Assembly (NCBI GenBank): GCA_964535825.1
Contig: CAZHUC010000002.1
Coordinates: forward strand, 1-64,000
Reading direction: 5' to 3'
DNA: 64,000 nucleotides
Source of the DNA: CAZAQK01 sp964535825
GTDB lineage: Bacteria > Pseudomonadota > Alphaproteobacteria > Rickettsiales > SXRF01
Shown here piece after piece: positions 1 to 7,768 of this stretch (position 1 is the first letter of the stretch; every line of letters begins with the position of its first letter). The notes under the pieces are model-generated. The model searched no databases. It had not been told where the DNA came from and saw only the letters and a list, made by a program, of their open reading frames with translations. Both the position numbers and the translations under genes were made by a program.

Positions 1-969
1 ATCTCTTGTCCTGACCTTTCCTCTAAGCGCTGGATATACGAACAATACGACCACATGGTGGGTAACGACACTGTGGCGCGCCCCGGCGGCGACGCAGCTG
101 TTGTGCGCGTGCATGGCACACAGAAGGCACTGGCCATCAGCACAGATTGCACACCGCGCTATTGTTATGCAGACCCTATCGAGGGCGGTAAACAGGCGGT
201 GGCGGAAACATGGCGCAACCTCACCGCCGTGGGTGCAACGCCACTGGCGATTACCAACTGTCTGAATTTCGGCAACCCGCAAAAGCCTGAGATCATGGGG
301 CAGATCGTTGGCTGCCTTGATGGTATGAGCCAAGCTTGCCGCACGCTGGATTACCCGATCATCTCTGGTAATGCGTCGCTCTATAACGAAACCAACGGCA
401 AAGGCATCATGCCTACTCCGGCCATCGGCGGTGTGGGTGTACTAAAAGATGTGAACAAGCGTTGCGGCAATGCCTTCGTGAATGTAGGTGATGCGATTAT
501 CGTCATCGGCAATACCAAAGGCCATCTCGGTCAGTCATTATACCTACGCGAAGTGCATGGCCGTGAAGAAGGCTCAGCTCCCATGGTCGATCTTGCAGTA
601 GAGAAAAAGAACGGCGACTTTGTGCGTGAACAGATTCTCTCCGGCAATGTTTCTGCCTGCCATGACTGTGCGGATGGCGGGTTACTCGTCGCCCTCGCCG
701 AAATGACATACAAAAAGTTCATCGGCGCGAAAATAGATGCGAAAGGTGATGCTCGTTTCTGGTTCGGTGAAGACCAGGCGCGCTATGTGCTTGCTGTATC
801 GGCAGCAAAAACCTCCGTGGTCATCGATGCAGCTAGGAAAGCTGGAGTAGCTGCCACCCAGGTCGGTATCACTCAGCCCGATACGCTGGAAATCAAAGAA
901 ATTCTTGCAGTTCAAGTGGTTGATCTGATAAACGCACACGAAGCCTGGATGCCAGACTATATGAGCTAG
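1..969 (+). CDS. purL: Phosphoribosylformylglycinamidine synthase subunit PurL, 3' part
   Basis: The frame is open from base 1, so the gene begins outside the window; 322 C-terminal residues of a roughly 730-residue protein are present. PurL is the ATP-dependent amidating subunit of FGAM synthase in cytoplasmic purine synthesis and works with PurS and PurQ, both encoded nearby on the other strand. The fragment opens with the conserved SKRW.YEQYDHMV segment, followed by the SGNASLYNET motif (about fragment residues 122-131) and the HDCADGGL segment of the second AIRS-like ATP-binding half. It ends in TAG at 967-969 with no obvious terminator. PurL faces purC-purS-purQ rather than following them. 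The identification is certain; only the 5' end is missing. Confidence 0.97.
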   Translation: MSCPDLSSKRWIYEQYDHMVGNDTVARPGGDAAVVRVHGTQKALAISTDCTPRYCYADPIEGGKQAVAETWRNLTAVGATPLAITNCLNFGNPQKPEIMGQIVGCLDGMSQACRTLDYPIISGNASLYNETNGKGIMPTPAIGGVGVLKDVNKRCGNAFVNVGDAIIVIGNTKGHLGQSLYLREVHGREEGSAPMVDLAVEKKNGDFVREQILSGNVSACHDCADGGLLVALAEMTYKKFIGAKIDAKGDARFWFGEDQARYVLAVSAAKTSVVIDAARKAGVAATQVGITQPDTLEIKEILAVQVVDLINAHEAWMPDYMS

Positions 970-1000
970 CTTGACAAGCTGAGCTCTGCATGAAAGATTA

Positions 1001-1303
1001 ATGGCAATTAACCAAAACTGCCGTTCGTTTATGTCCGAAAATCAACCAAACTTTCCTGCACTCTTCCGTGGCGCCACATGGCAGGAAGAAGGTAATTACT
1101 GTTTTGTCAACGCACCTAAAACGCCAGGACTGGTCGACTATCTTAACACACTCGAGAGATTCGGTGTACAAATGCAAGTCGTGGGAGACCGAGAGATAGT
1201 AGCGCAGTTTCCTAAACATATATTCCAGCAACTCGGTATGACAGAGCTCAGACAATTTATTGATCAGCAGTTGGGTAAAGGTTCGTCGGCAGGCCGTGCA
1301 TGA
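1001..1303 (+). CDS. Hypothetical protein (100 aa)
   Basis: A small soluble protein that I do not recognise. It starts with ATG 31 bp after purL and its last four bases overlap the next gene (ATGA at 1300-1303), so the two are probably translationally coupled and may be co-transcribed with purL. No signal peptide or membrane segment is visible; the sequence mixes aromatic and acidic residues (FRGATWQEEGNYCFVN). A second Met at residue 11 is a possible alternative start, and neither has a strong ribosome site. The coupling to a longer downstream ORF supports it being real, but function is unknown. Confidence 0.6.
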   Translation: MAINQNCRSFMSENQPNFPALFRGATWQEEGNYCFVNAPKTPGLVDYLNTLERFGVQMQVVGDREIVAQFPKHIFQQLGMTELRQFIDQQLGKGSSAGRA

Positions 1304-1767
1304 GCCAAGACAAAAAACGATTCGTCGATATGATACGCGGCCAGGTGGGGTCACTGCCCGATGACTATTACATGCGCCAGCAAACCTTGCGGGATCTTCA
1401 CGACGCCGCGCGAGAAGTATGCGCAGAATCATTTGCCGAGGCACTTAATGCGCGTGCGACCAACATGCCGCAGATCAATTTCCGTGAGAAGCAAACAGTT
1501 GCCGATTGGGTAAATCATGAGTTACGCCCGCTGGGGCTTGCTGTGTGCGATCCAAAAACCGGTCAGGCTGCGTTACTCAAAGCCAGACAGGGCAGAGACC
1601 AGCAGATGCACGGCGAATACTATTTTGAAGTTACCGACAGTGATGGTGTGCGCCACAGCCGACCAACCATTGGCAAAGGCTACCCGGAACTACCCACGCT
1701 AAAACTCATGCCCGCTGAGTTGGACAAGCTCTCACACGTTGAGCACTCCATACTACGCCATAAATAA
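1300..1767 (+). CDS. Hypothetical protein (155 aa)
   Basis: Unknown soluble protein coupled by a 4-bp overlap to the 100-aa ORF before it. It is charged and contains no membrane segment. The middle (about residues 55-90) carries an NFREKQTVADWVNHELRPLG stretch, and the later part (about 95-130) reads like a beta-rich segment (GEYYFEVTDSDGVRHSRPTI). It ends 7 bp from the convergent stop of purQ. Family not recognised; the pair may be lineage-restricted. The longer antisense ORF at 998-1444 is judged a shadow because it spans the junction of this coupled pair. Confidence 0.6.
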   Translation: MSQDKKRFVDMIRGQVGSLPDDYYMRQQTLRDLHDAAREVCAESFAEALNARATNMPQINFREKQTVADWVNHELRPLGLAVCDPKTGQAALLKARQGRDQQMHGEYYFEVTDSDGVRHSRPTIGKGYPELPTLKLMPAELDKLSHVEHSILRHK

Positions 1768-1774
1768 TAGCAAT

Positions 1775-2455
1775 TTATGCAGCCAATCCCGTAAACATCC
1801 CTGCGCCATCCGTGCCGCCGACGAGTTTTTCGGCGTGGCGTTCGGGGTGTGGCATCATGCCAAGCACGTTGCCCTTTTCATTGCAGATACCTGCAATGTT
1901 CAGCTGTGAGCCGTTCGGGTTGGCATCTGCGGTGATGTTGCCATTTGCGTCGCAATATTGGAACGCGATCTGGCCGTTATCCTGCAATTTCTTGAGTGTA
2001 TCGCTGTCTGCAAAATAGTTGCCATCGTGATGCGCCACCGGCACGTTGATCACCTGCCCTTTGGTGTAGCTTTTTGTGAATGGCGTGCTGGTGTTACCCA
2101 CTTTCAGGAACACTTCCTTGCATACGAATTTTAGCTTTGCGTTGCGCATCAGCACACCTGGCAGCAAGCCCGCTTCGGTAAGCACCTGAAAGCCATTGCA
2201 TACGCCAAGCAGCAACCCGCCGCGCTCTGCGTGCTTCTTTACTTCCTGCATGATGGGTGAATGTGCAGCCATTGCACCAGAGCGCAGGTAATCGCCATAC
2301 GAGAACCCGCCCGGCAACATGACCATATCCACCTTGGGAAGCGCGGTGTCACGATGCCATACATATTGCGTGTTCTTATCAACATGGTTCTTCAGCGTGG
2401 TAAGTGCATCACGGTCGCAGTTGGATGCAGGAAATACAATAACAGCGGTTTTCAT
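1775..2455 (-). CDS. purQ: Phosphoribosylformylglycinamidine synthase subunit PurQ
   Basis: Glutaminase subunit of FGAM synthase, supplying ammonia to PurL. The 226-residue class I amidotransferase has its nucleophile at Cys86 (LLLGVCNGFQ) and the His203/Glu205 pair (MMPHPERHAE), so the triad is complete. The start at 2455 is chosen because MKTAVIVFPASNCDRD is the normal PurQ N-terminus and because its ATG overlaps the purS stop by one base (TAATG). The upstream extension to 2515 only reads the purS sequence in another frame. It is the last gene of the purC-purS-purQ unit and converges with the unknown pair from the purL side. Confidence 0.96.
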   Translation of the reverse strand: MKTAVIVFPASNCDRDALTTLKNHVDKNTQYVWHRDTALPKVDMVMLPGGFSYGDYLRSGAMAAHSPIMQEVKKHAERGGLLLGVCNGFQVLTEAGLLPGVLMRNAKLKFVCKEVFLKVGNTSTPFTKSYTKGQVINVPVAHHDGNYFADSDTLKKLQDNGQIAFQYCDANGNITADANPNGSQLNIAGICNEKGNVLGMMPHPERHAEKLVGGTDGAGMFTGLAA

Positions 2456-2697
2456 TATTCCACCAGCTCGAACTTGTAATTTTCTATCACGGTGTTTGCG
2501 AGCAAGCCTGCGCACATTTTTTCTACGGCGGATTCTGCTTTTTTGCGGTCTGATTCTTTCAGTTCCACTTCGATATATTTGCCCTGACGCACATCTGATA
2601 CGCCATCAAAGCCCATATTGCCCAGTGCGCCCGCGATAGCCCGCCCCTGCGGGTCCAGCACACCGTTCTTCAATGTTACATGTATCTTTGCTTTCAT
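2455..2697 (-). CDS. purS: Phosphoribosylformylglycinamidine synthase subunit PurS
   Basis: Small 80-residue structural subunit that bridges PurQ and PurL in the three-part FGAM synthase. The sequence has the usual PurS pattern (MKAKIHVTLKNGVLDPQG at the N-terminus; VRQGKYIEVEL in the middle). Its start overlaps the purC stop by ATGA and its stop overlaps the purQ start, so three genes are tightly coupled. The presence of PurS agrees with the shorter, non-fused PurL seen at the window start. Confidence 0.95.
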   Translation of the reverse strand: MKAKIHVTLKNGVLDPQGRAIAGALGNMGFDGVSDVRQGKYIEVELKESDRKKAESAVEKMCAGLLANTVIENYKFELVE

Positions 2698-3524
2698 TTC
2701 TTCTTCTTCACTTTCGCTTTCGCTTTTGTATTGCTCTTTGCAACTTTAGGCGCTGGCTTTTTCTTCGGCTGAAATTGCTGGAACACTTCCTTTTCATTCT
2801 GCGGCAATACACCAAGGCGGCGCGCCACTTCCTGATAGGCATCTTCCACACCGCCTAGATCCTGACGGAAGCGGTCCTTATCCAGCTTGCGGCCAGTGGT
2901 ATAATCCCACAGGCGGCAATTATCAGGGCTGATCTCATCGGCGAGCACGATCATCTCGCGGTCATTTTCCTGCAGGCGGCCGAACTCCAGCTTGAAATCC
3001 ACCAGACGAATACCGATGCCGGTGAACAGGCCAGAGAGGAAATCATTGATGCGGAAAGAATACATGCGGATCTCATCGATCTCCTGCGGGGTTGCCCAAC
3101 CGAACGCATAGATATGTTCTTCGGCAACGAATGGATCACCCATTGCATCATTCTTGTAACAATACTCAATGAGCGGGTGGCCAAGTGGTTTGCCTTCCGG
3201 CACGTTGAACCGCTTCGCAAAACTGCCGGCCGCATAGTTGCGGATGATGATCTCAAGCGGCACTATCTGCACGGCTTTGATAAGCTGCTCACGCATATTG
3301 AGCGTGCGGATGAAATGGGTAGGAATGCCCTGATCCTGAATACGCGTCATCAGATATTCGGAGATGCGGTTGTTCAGCACACCCTTGCCGCTGATCGTCC
3401 CTTTTTTCAGGTTATTGAAAGCGGTGGCATCATCCTTGAAGTGCTGGATAAGCGTGCCGGGTTCTGGCCCTTCAAACAATTGTTTGGCCTTGCCTTCATA
3501 GATAGGTTTGCGGGTGGGCATCAT
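2694..3524 (-). CDS. purC: Phosphoribosylaminoimidazole-succinocarboxamide synthase PurC
   Basis: SAICAR synthetase joins aspartate to CAIR in purine synthesis. The N-terminal YEGKAKQLFEGPEPGTL motif and HFKDDATAFNN are diagnostic. The start at 3524 (adjacent ATGATG) is preferred over 3548 because the family normally begins a few residues before the RKPIYEGKA motif; 3521 is equally possible. The protein carries a C-terminal Lys/Ala/Pro-rich tail of about 25 residues (ending KAKAKVKKKK), beyond the usual PurC end. It heads the purC-purS-purQ unit, transcribed divergently from the DUF1476 gene across a roughly 125-bp region. Confidence 0.95.
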   Translation of the reverse strand: MMPTRKPIYEGKAKQLFEGPEPGTLIQHFKDDATAFNNLKKGTISGKGVLNNRISEYLMTRIQDQGIPTHFIRTLNMREQLIKAVQIVPLEIIIRNYAAGSFAKRFNVPEGKPLGHPLIEYCYKNDAMGDPFVAEEHIYAFGWATPQEIDEIRMYSFRINDFLSGLFTGIGIRLVDFKLEFGRLQENDREMIVLADEISPDNCRLWDYTTGRKLDKDRFRQDLGGVEDAYQEVARRLGVLPQNEKEVFQQFQPKKKPAPKVAKSNTKAKAKVKKKK

Positions 3525-3577
3525 GAGAATCTTTCTTTGCTGCGTCATAGGCTTACTAATAGAGTAGTTTTTTTATC

Positions 3578-3593
3578 ACTGCAACATTGCAGT
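3578..3593. promoter_or_regulatory. 16-bp palindrome between purC and the DUF1476 gene
   Basis: ACTGCAACATTGCAGT is a perfect 7-2-7 inverted repeat. It overlaps the -35 hexamer of the plus-strand promoter, a classic operator position. The core TGCAACATT (3580-3588) recurs just upstream of the phasin promoter at 17936-17944. TGC-rich sites of this kind are known targets of PhaR in PHA-forming proteobacteria, but that link is inference. Confidence 0.45.
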
Positions 3594-3615
3594 ATGACAA
3601 AAAACCCCTTATATA
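3587..3615 (+). promoter_or_regulatory. Sigma-70-type promoter of the DUF1476 gene
   Basis: TTGCAG (3587-3592), a 17-nt spacer, then TATATA (3610-3615). The predicted start point is near 3622, about 30 nt before the ATG at 3652. The -35 hexamer is half of the palindrome at 3578-3593. Confidence 0.5.
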
Positions 3616-3651
3616 CACCCCATCTTACCTTAAAAACGCAAGGAAACCACT

Positions 3652-3978
3652 ATGACAACCTATGATGACCGCCAAAAAGGATTTGAAAGCAAGTTCGCTT
3701 TAGACGAGGAACTCGCGTTCAAAGCCACTGCCCGCCGCAACAAGCTGGTTGGCCTGTGGGCAGCAAATAAGCTTGGAAAACAAGGCGATGCAGCCGAACA
3801 ATACGCCAAGGATGTGGTGATGGCCGACTTTGAAAGCGGTGGCGCTGACGATGTGGTGGATAAGCTGCTCGGTGATTTTTCAGCTGCAGGCATTACCATT
3901 TCCAAAAAAGAGATACTGGAAGAAATGGAACGCCAGATGCCTATCGCCCGCGATCAGGTATTGGCTGCGAAGAAGTAA
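3652..3978 (+). CDS. DUF1476 family protein, ATP synthase zeta-inhibitor-like
   Basis: A 108-residue, highly charged, mostly helical protein. The opening TTYDDRQKGFESKFALDEEL and the later ARRNKLVGLWAA are typical of DUF1476, whose characterised alphaproteobacterial member is the zeta subunit, a natural inhibitor of F1Fo-ATPase acting on the cytoplasmic face of the enzyme. The C-terminal region (about residues 85-108) is helical (KKEILEEMERQMPIARDQVL). It is divergent from purC, an arrangement common in Alphaproteobacteria. Family assignment is sure; inhibitor activity is inferred from the family. Confidence 0.9.
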   Translation: MTTYDDRQKGFESKFALDEELAFKATARRNKLVGLWAANKLGKQGDAAEQYAKDVVMADFESGGADDVVDKLLGDFSAAGITISKKEILEEMERQMPIARDQVLAAKK

Positions 3979-4042
3979 CGAATTGTAATATTGTCTCCAA
4001 CTCCCGCTTGCGTTACACTCATGCACAAGCAGGAGGGGTTTG

Positions 4043-4804
4043 GTGCAACTAAAGAGAATATCGCCATTACAGCAACTGACCCACGCCGTATCTGCGGTTG
4101 CTAAAGCACCCAGGAAACTGACTGTCGGCTTGTGGTACAAGCTCTATGGCTGGTCAGATGATACACCTGCTGCGCCGCTGCCTGAAGCAGAAATGGAGCG
4201 CATTACCCCTAAAGATCCCACCTTCAAGGAAATATCTTTTACCTTCTCGCTCATTGCGCTTGCTGCACAGGTTGCACGCGCTGATGGCGCACTCACCGCA
4301 GAAAAATATATCGCATTCCGTGAAGCCTTCCCGCTGCTCGGCGGCGTATGCATGAAGATACGCTCGCTCTTTGCCATGGCGTGCGACAATACGGTACATT
4401 TCAGCCACTATGTGAACCAGGTCAAATATGTGTATCCGCGCAACATCCCGCTTTACTCGGAGCTGGTGGAACGTTTGTTTCGCATCGCTGCGGCCGGTGG
4501 CGTGGTATCACCTGCTTCCGAGATGATGCTGGCTAAGATCGCACATATGCTTGGGCTAAGCGCTTCACAATACACCGCCATGCGCGACCGTAACATTGGC
4601 GCGCCCGATGCGCATCAGGTGCTGGGCGTGCAGAAACGTGCGAATGCTAACAAGATCAAGAAACAATACCATGAACTCATGCGTGAATACCACCCGGACC
4701 GCTTCGCCACACAACAGCTCTCGCCAGAAGTGGAGATGTTGCTTAAGCTGAAAAGCTCAGAGATAAACAAGGCCTATAAGATACTGAGCAAAAAAGCGGC
4801 GTAA
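4043..4804 (+). CDS. DjlA-like protein: TerB-type domain plus C-terminal J-domain
   Basis: The central part (about residues 60-180) is an alpha-helical TerB/DjlA-like module with the ARADGALTAEKY acid-rich loop. The last 65 residues form a J-domain with the His-Pro-Asp motif at about 217-219 (REYHPDRFA), which would stimulate the ATPase of DnaK. No N-terminal membrane anchor is evident, unlike Escherichia coli DjlA. I choose the GTG start at 4043 because an AGGAGG site at 4031-4036 lies 6 nt upstream; the TTG at 4040 is too close to it. It converges with the unknown gene ending at 4806. Confidence 0.85.
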   Translation: MQLKRISPLQQLTHAVSAVAKAPRKLTVGLWYKLYGWSDDTPAAPLPEAEMERITPKDPTFKEISFTFSLIALAAQVARADGALTAEKYIAFREAFPLLGGVCMKIRSLFAMACDNTVHFSHYVNQVKYVYPRNIPLYSELVERLFRIAAAGGVVSPASEMMLAKIAHMLGLSASQYTAMRDRNIGAPDAHQVLGVQKRANANKIKKQYHELMREYHPDRFATQQLSPEVEMLLKLKSSEINKAYKILSKKAA

Positions 4805-4805
4805 T

Positions 4806-5717
4806 TTACTCGCGCTCTTTTTCGCCGCCGGATATACGGCGCTTGGCCTCTTTTGCAGTGTGATCGCCTTCAATCTGTTGAGACTGGTTGGATTCCAGTT
4901 CGCTAATGCGCGCAGCAAGCTCAGCCGTTTTTGCAGCGATACGTTCACGCAGCGCAGGATCCGCCAGATCGATCACATAACCGTGCGATGCTACGCCGCC
5001 AACGGCTACTGTCGTTACACCACTCCGATTTCGCTGGATGAACTGCACCATATCGTCAGGCTTCAACCCAACAGCATCCAACGCTTCCTGCACTTCTTTG
5101 GTCGGGTGGAAGCGATGGTTGAATGTTGTTTTAGCCCAGTTAAACTGCCGATGCACAGCACGCCGTATTGCCGCATGTTCATGTTCTTCTCGCGTGCGTG
5201 CTTTTTCTAATGCTTTCGTCAGTTTTTCATCTTCAGCGCGGTACTCTGCGCGGTGGCGGTCTGCATCCTCATGGAGTGCCATAGGGAAATGCAGATCCAC
5301 GGGATCTGCACGCTGCACGAACAAGACCGCTGATGTTTCCGGCGGCATCATCTTTTCTTCCATCTGCTCTGACAGCGCACGATCATTTGAAAGGAATCCT
5401 GCGGGAAATATCCCTGCAAATTTACTTTTGCTGCGCCTGTCGGTAAAATATTCCGGGCCATTCACATCTCCTACCTTTTCACCGGCAAAATGTTCCGGTG
5501 GATAGATTTTCACTCCATCAAGTGCCACCCGTTTTGCCTGCGCGAAAAACGATCTCTGCATATTTCTTTTGCCACCAAACTGTTCAAGCATGCTGGCGTA
5601 AAGAGCGGTAACGATGTACTGACCAAGCAACGCCGCACCATCATCCTGACGAGCGAGCTGCTGCTGTGTGGCGAGAAGTTGTTTCTTGTCTTTTCTGACT
5701 GGTTTGCGGCTAGTCAT
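4806..5717 (-). CDS. Hypothetical protein (303 aa)
   Basis: Not recognised. The protein is rich in charged residues and begins with a basic stretch (MTSRKPVRKDKKQ). A segment near residues 160-190 (DADRHRAEYRAEDEKLTKAL) and the C-terminus (about 265-303) look helical and coiled-coil prone. No signal peptide or membrane helix is visible, and the C-terminus ends in a run of charged residues (GGEKERE). An AGGAG ribosome site lies 8 nt before the ATG, so the start is well supported. It is alone on its strand, ending 1 bp from the stop of the J-domain gene, and is followed upstream by about 150 bp without a gene. Confidence 0.7.
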   Translation of the reverse strand: MTSRKPVRKDKKQLLATQQQLARQDDGAALLGQYIVTALYASMLEQFGGKRNMQRSFFAQAKRVALDGVKIYPPEHFAGEKVGDVNGPEYFTDRRSKSKFAGIFPAGFLSNDRALSEQMEEKMMPPETSAVLFVQRADPVDLHFPMALHEDADRHRAEYRAEDEKLTKALEKARTREEHEHAAIRRAVHRQFNWAKTTFNHRFHPTKEVQEALDAVGLKPDDMVQFIQRNRSGVTTVAVGGVASHGYVIDLADPALRERIAAKTAELAARISELESNQSQQIEGDHTAKEAKRRISGGEKERE

Positions 5718-5866
5718 ATTATATCTCCTGTTAAGGCAGAAAAGTTAACATGATTTAACTTTGGGTAAAGTGATTTTTCTACAACAGTTTCTGTAAAACA
5801 AAACAATGGTTTAGGGTGACAATACCAACTCCATCCGCTACATTGCCGCTTTAGAATTTGTATCGT

Positions 5867-6745
5867 ATGACCCCACTCCATATTTTCTACGCCATACTTG
5901 TGCCGCTCATCTGGGGCGGAAATTTCGTTGCGTCCAAATACGCGATGATGGATTTTCCACCCTTCCTGTTCACGGCCATGCGCTTTGCGATCGCGGGGAG
6001 CGTGTTGTTCTGGTTCGTGCCAAAACCTAAGCGCACAGAACTCAAAAACCTTGCCTGGCTTGCCACCAGTTTTGGTGTGCTGCATTTCGGGCTTATCATG
6101 GGGGCGATGTATTATGGCTTAAGTATCGCAAGCTGCGCCATTGCTGCGCAGACCGGTGTGCCCTTCTCCTGCATATTGGGTGCAATGTTCCTCAACGACA
6201 AGCTCGGCTGGCGGCGCACACTCGGTATGGTGATCTCTTTTGTGGGTGTATTTATTGTCGTCGGTACGCCAAATGTGCTTGAGAATCTGTTCGGTTTCTT
6301 CATCGCCATCGCAGGCGGATTCTTCTGGGCGGTCGGCAATATGGTAACAAAGAAACTGCACAGCGCCTCCGTATTCCAGATGCTCACTTATATGTCGCTG
6401 CTTGCTGTGCCGCAGCTTTTAATACTGTCGTGGATATTTGAAGCAGATAGTTGGACACCACTCACTGATGCCAGCACGCGTTCCTGGATCGCGGTGATGT
6501 ATACAGCGTTCGGCTCTACCATCACCGCTTACGGGCTGTGGTATTTCCTGCTGAAGAACCATCCCATCACCTATGTTGCGCCGTTCTCGCTGCTTGCGCC
6601 TGTGTTCAGTATTACCTTTGGTCAGATATTCTTTGCAGAACACCTGACTTGGCATATCATGGTCGGCGGACTCATCACGCTGGCTGGCATTGCCATCATC
6701 GTGATGCGTCGGCCAAAGATCGTAGAGATAGGTAAAACCGAATGA
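5867..6745 (+). CDS. EamA/DMT-superfamily transporter
   Basis: An inner-membrane protein of about 292 residues with ten hydrophobic segments arranged as two EamA repeats (roughly residues 5-135 and 145-285). The first repeat opens with IFYAILVPLIWGGNFVASKY, typical of RhaT/EamA metabolite exporters. The substrate cannot be read from the sequence; relatives export amino acids or related metabolites. The ATG at 5867 is preferred over a TTG nine bases earlier because the family starts a few residues before the first helix. The stop overlaps the next gene (ATGA), so the transporter and the amidase are likely one transcript. Confidence 0.88.
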   Translation: MTPLHIFYAILVPLIWGGNFVASKYAMMDFPPFLFTAMRFAIAGSVLFWFVPKPKRTELKNLAWLATSFGVLHFGLIMGAMYYGLSIASCAIAAQTGVPFSCILGAMFLNDKLGWRRTLGMVISFVGVFIVVGTPNVLENLFGFFIAIAGGFFWAVGNMVTKKLHSASVFQMLTYMSLLAVPQLLILSWIFEADSWTPLTDASTRSWIAVMYTAFGSTITAYGLWYFLLKNHPITYVAPFSLLAPVFSITFGQIFFAEHLTWHIMVGGLITLAGIAIIVMRRPKIVEIGKTE

Positions 6746-7401
6746 TCATCACCGAACGTAACTCGCCGAATTACGACAGCCGCACCGGTCATATGGTGGA
6801 TATGCTGGTGCTGCATTACACCGGTATGCGCACCGGCAAGGAAGCGCTCGACAGATTATGTAATGCCGATGCAAAGGTAAGTGCGCATTATGTGGTGGAA
6901 GAAAATGGTGATGTATTCAAACTCGTACCAGAAACGTCTCGTGCATGGCACGCTGGTGTCAGCATATGGCGTGGGCATGAGAATATCAACCAGCGCTCCA
7001 TCGGTATCGAGATCGTCAATCCCGGCCATGAGTTCGGTTATCGCCCCTTCCCTGCTGTGCAGATGAAGAACGTCACACTACTGTGCAAAGAGATTCTCGC
7101 GCGTAACAAAAACATCGAACTGCGCAACATTGTAGGGCATTCCGATATTGCGCCAACACGCAAGGAAGATCCGGGTGAATATTTCGACTGGCAGACACTG
7201 GGAAAATTCGGCATCGGCCTGCTGCCTAAAATTACCTACGAGGAAGCACCGGCAGAAAAACTGGCCGATTACGGCTATGACATCACCGATCTGCCCAAAG
7301 CCATCACCGCCTTCCAGCGGCATTATCGCCAGAAAAACCTTACTGGTCAGTGGGATAAACAATGTTCGCACCTGCTTGCGGGATTGTTGATGGTGGTATA
7401 A
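6742..7401 (+). CDS. N-acetylmuramoyl-L-alanine amidase, AmpD/AmiD type
   Basis: Zinc amidase that cuts the bond between muramic acid and the peptide stem, used in wall recycling. The zinc ligands are His25 (LVLHYTG), His133 (VGHSDIAP) and Asp143, with the conserved Lys141, matching the AmpD spacing. The C-terminal part (about residues 165-219; AITAFQRHYRQ) resembles a peptidoglycan-binding domain, as in E. coli AmiD. No signal peptide or lipobox is visible, so the enzyme is predicted to be cytoplasmic unless exported differently. It overlaps the transporter gene by 4 bp. The 3' end of the gene contains the promoter of the RNase P RNA gene. Confidence 0.9.
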   Translation: MIITERNSPNYDSRTGHMVDMLVLHYTGMRTGKEALDRLCNADAKVSAHYVVEENGDVFKLVPETSRAWHAGVSIWRGHENINQRSIGIEIVNPGHEFGYRPFPAVQMKNVTLLCKEILARNKNIELRNIVGHSDIAPTRKEDPGEYFDWQTLGKFGIGLLPKITYEEAPAEKLADYGYDITDLPKAITAFQRHYRQKNLTGQWDKQCSHLLAGLLMVV

Positions 7402-7402
7402 A
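7375..7402 (+). promoter_or_regulatory. Promoter of the RNase P RNA gene
   Basis: A TATAAA -10 box at 7397-7402 lies 8 nt before the mature RNA end at 7411, with CTTGCG (7375-7380) as a weak -35 at 16-nt spacing. It lies inside the end of the amidase coding region, so the RNA can be made independently of that gene. Confidence 0.45.
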
Positions 7403-7410
7403 ATGCATCC

Positions 7411-7742
7411 GCCAGATGGCCAGATGATCGCGGGGTGCAAACCTCGAGGAAAGTCCGGACTCCATGCAACACGGTGGCGGGTAACACCCGCCGAGGGCGA
7501 CCTCAGGGAAAGTGCCACAGAGAATATACCGCCCGAAAGGGTAAGGGTGAAAAGGTGCGGTAAGAGCGCACCGCGCTGCTGGTAACAGCAGTGGCAGGGC
7601 AAACCCCGCCGGGAGCAAGACCAAATAGGGATGGTGTGCGTTGCACACGATACCATCCGGGTAGGTTGCACGAGGTGTGTGGCGACACACATCCCAGATG
7701 AATGATCATCCGCGACAAAATCCGGCTTACAGGCCGTCTGGC
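7411..7742 (+). ncRNA. rnpB: RNase P RNA (bacterial type A)
   Basis: The catalytic RNA that matures tRNA 5' ends with the RnpA protein encoded at 58720. The ends pair perfectly over 11 bp to form P1 (GCCAGATGGCC at 7411-7421 with GGCCGTCTGGC at 7732-7742, including one G-U). The universally conserved core is present: GAGGAAAGTCCGGACTCC (7444-7461), the CAGGG..A region, GGGCAAACCCC, AGACCAAATAGGG, and the 3' P4 strand ending GACAAAATCCGGCTTACAG. Length (332 nt) and order of elements are normal for Alphaproteobacteria. Confidence 0.97.
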
Positions 7743-7768
7743 AATATTATGATACAAGGGAAAATACA

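Noticed and set aside
998..1444. Minus-strand ORF of 148 codons opposite the 100/155-residue pair
   Set aside because: The coupled plus-strand pair has ATGA overlap and a plausible composition, while this frame is Arg/Cys-rich; I cannot fully exclude it but prefer the pair.
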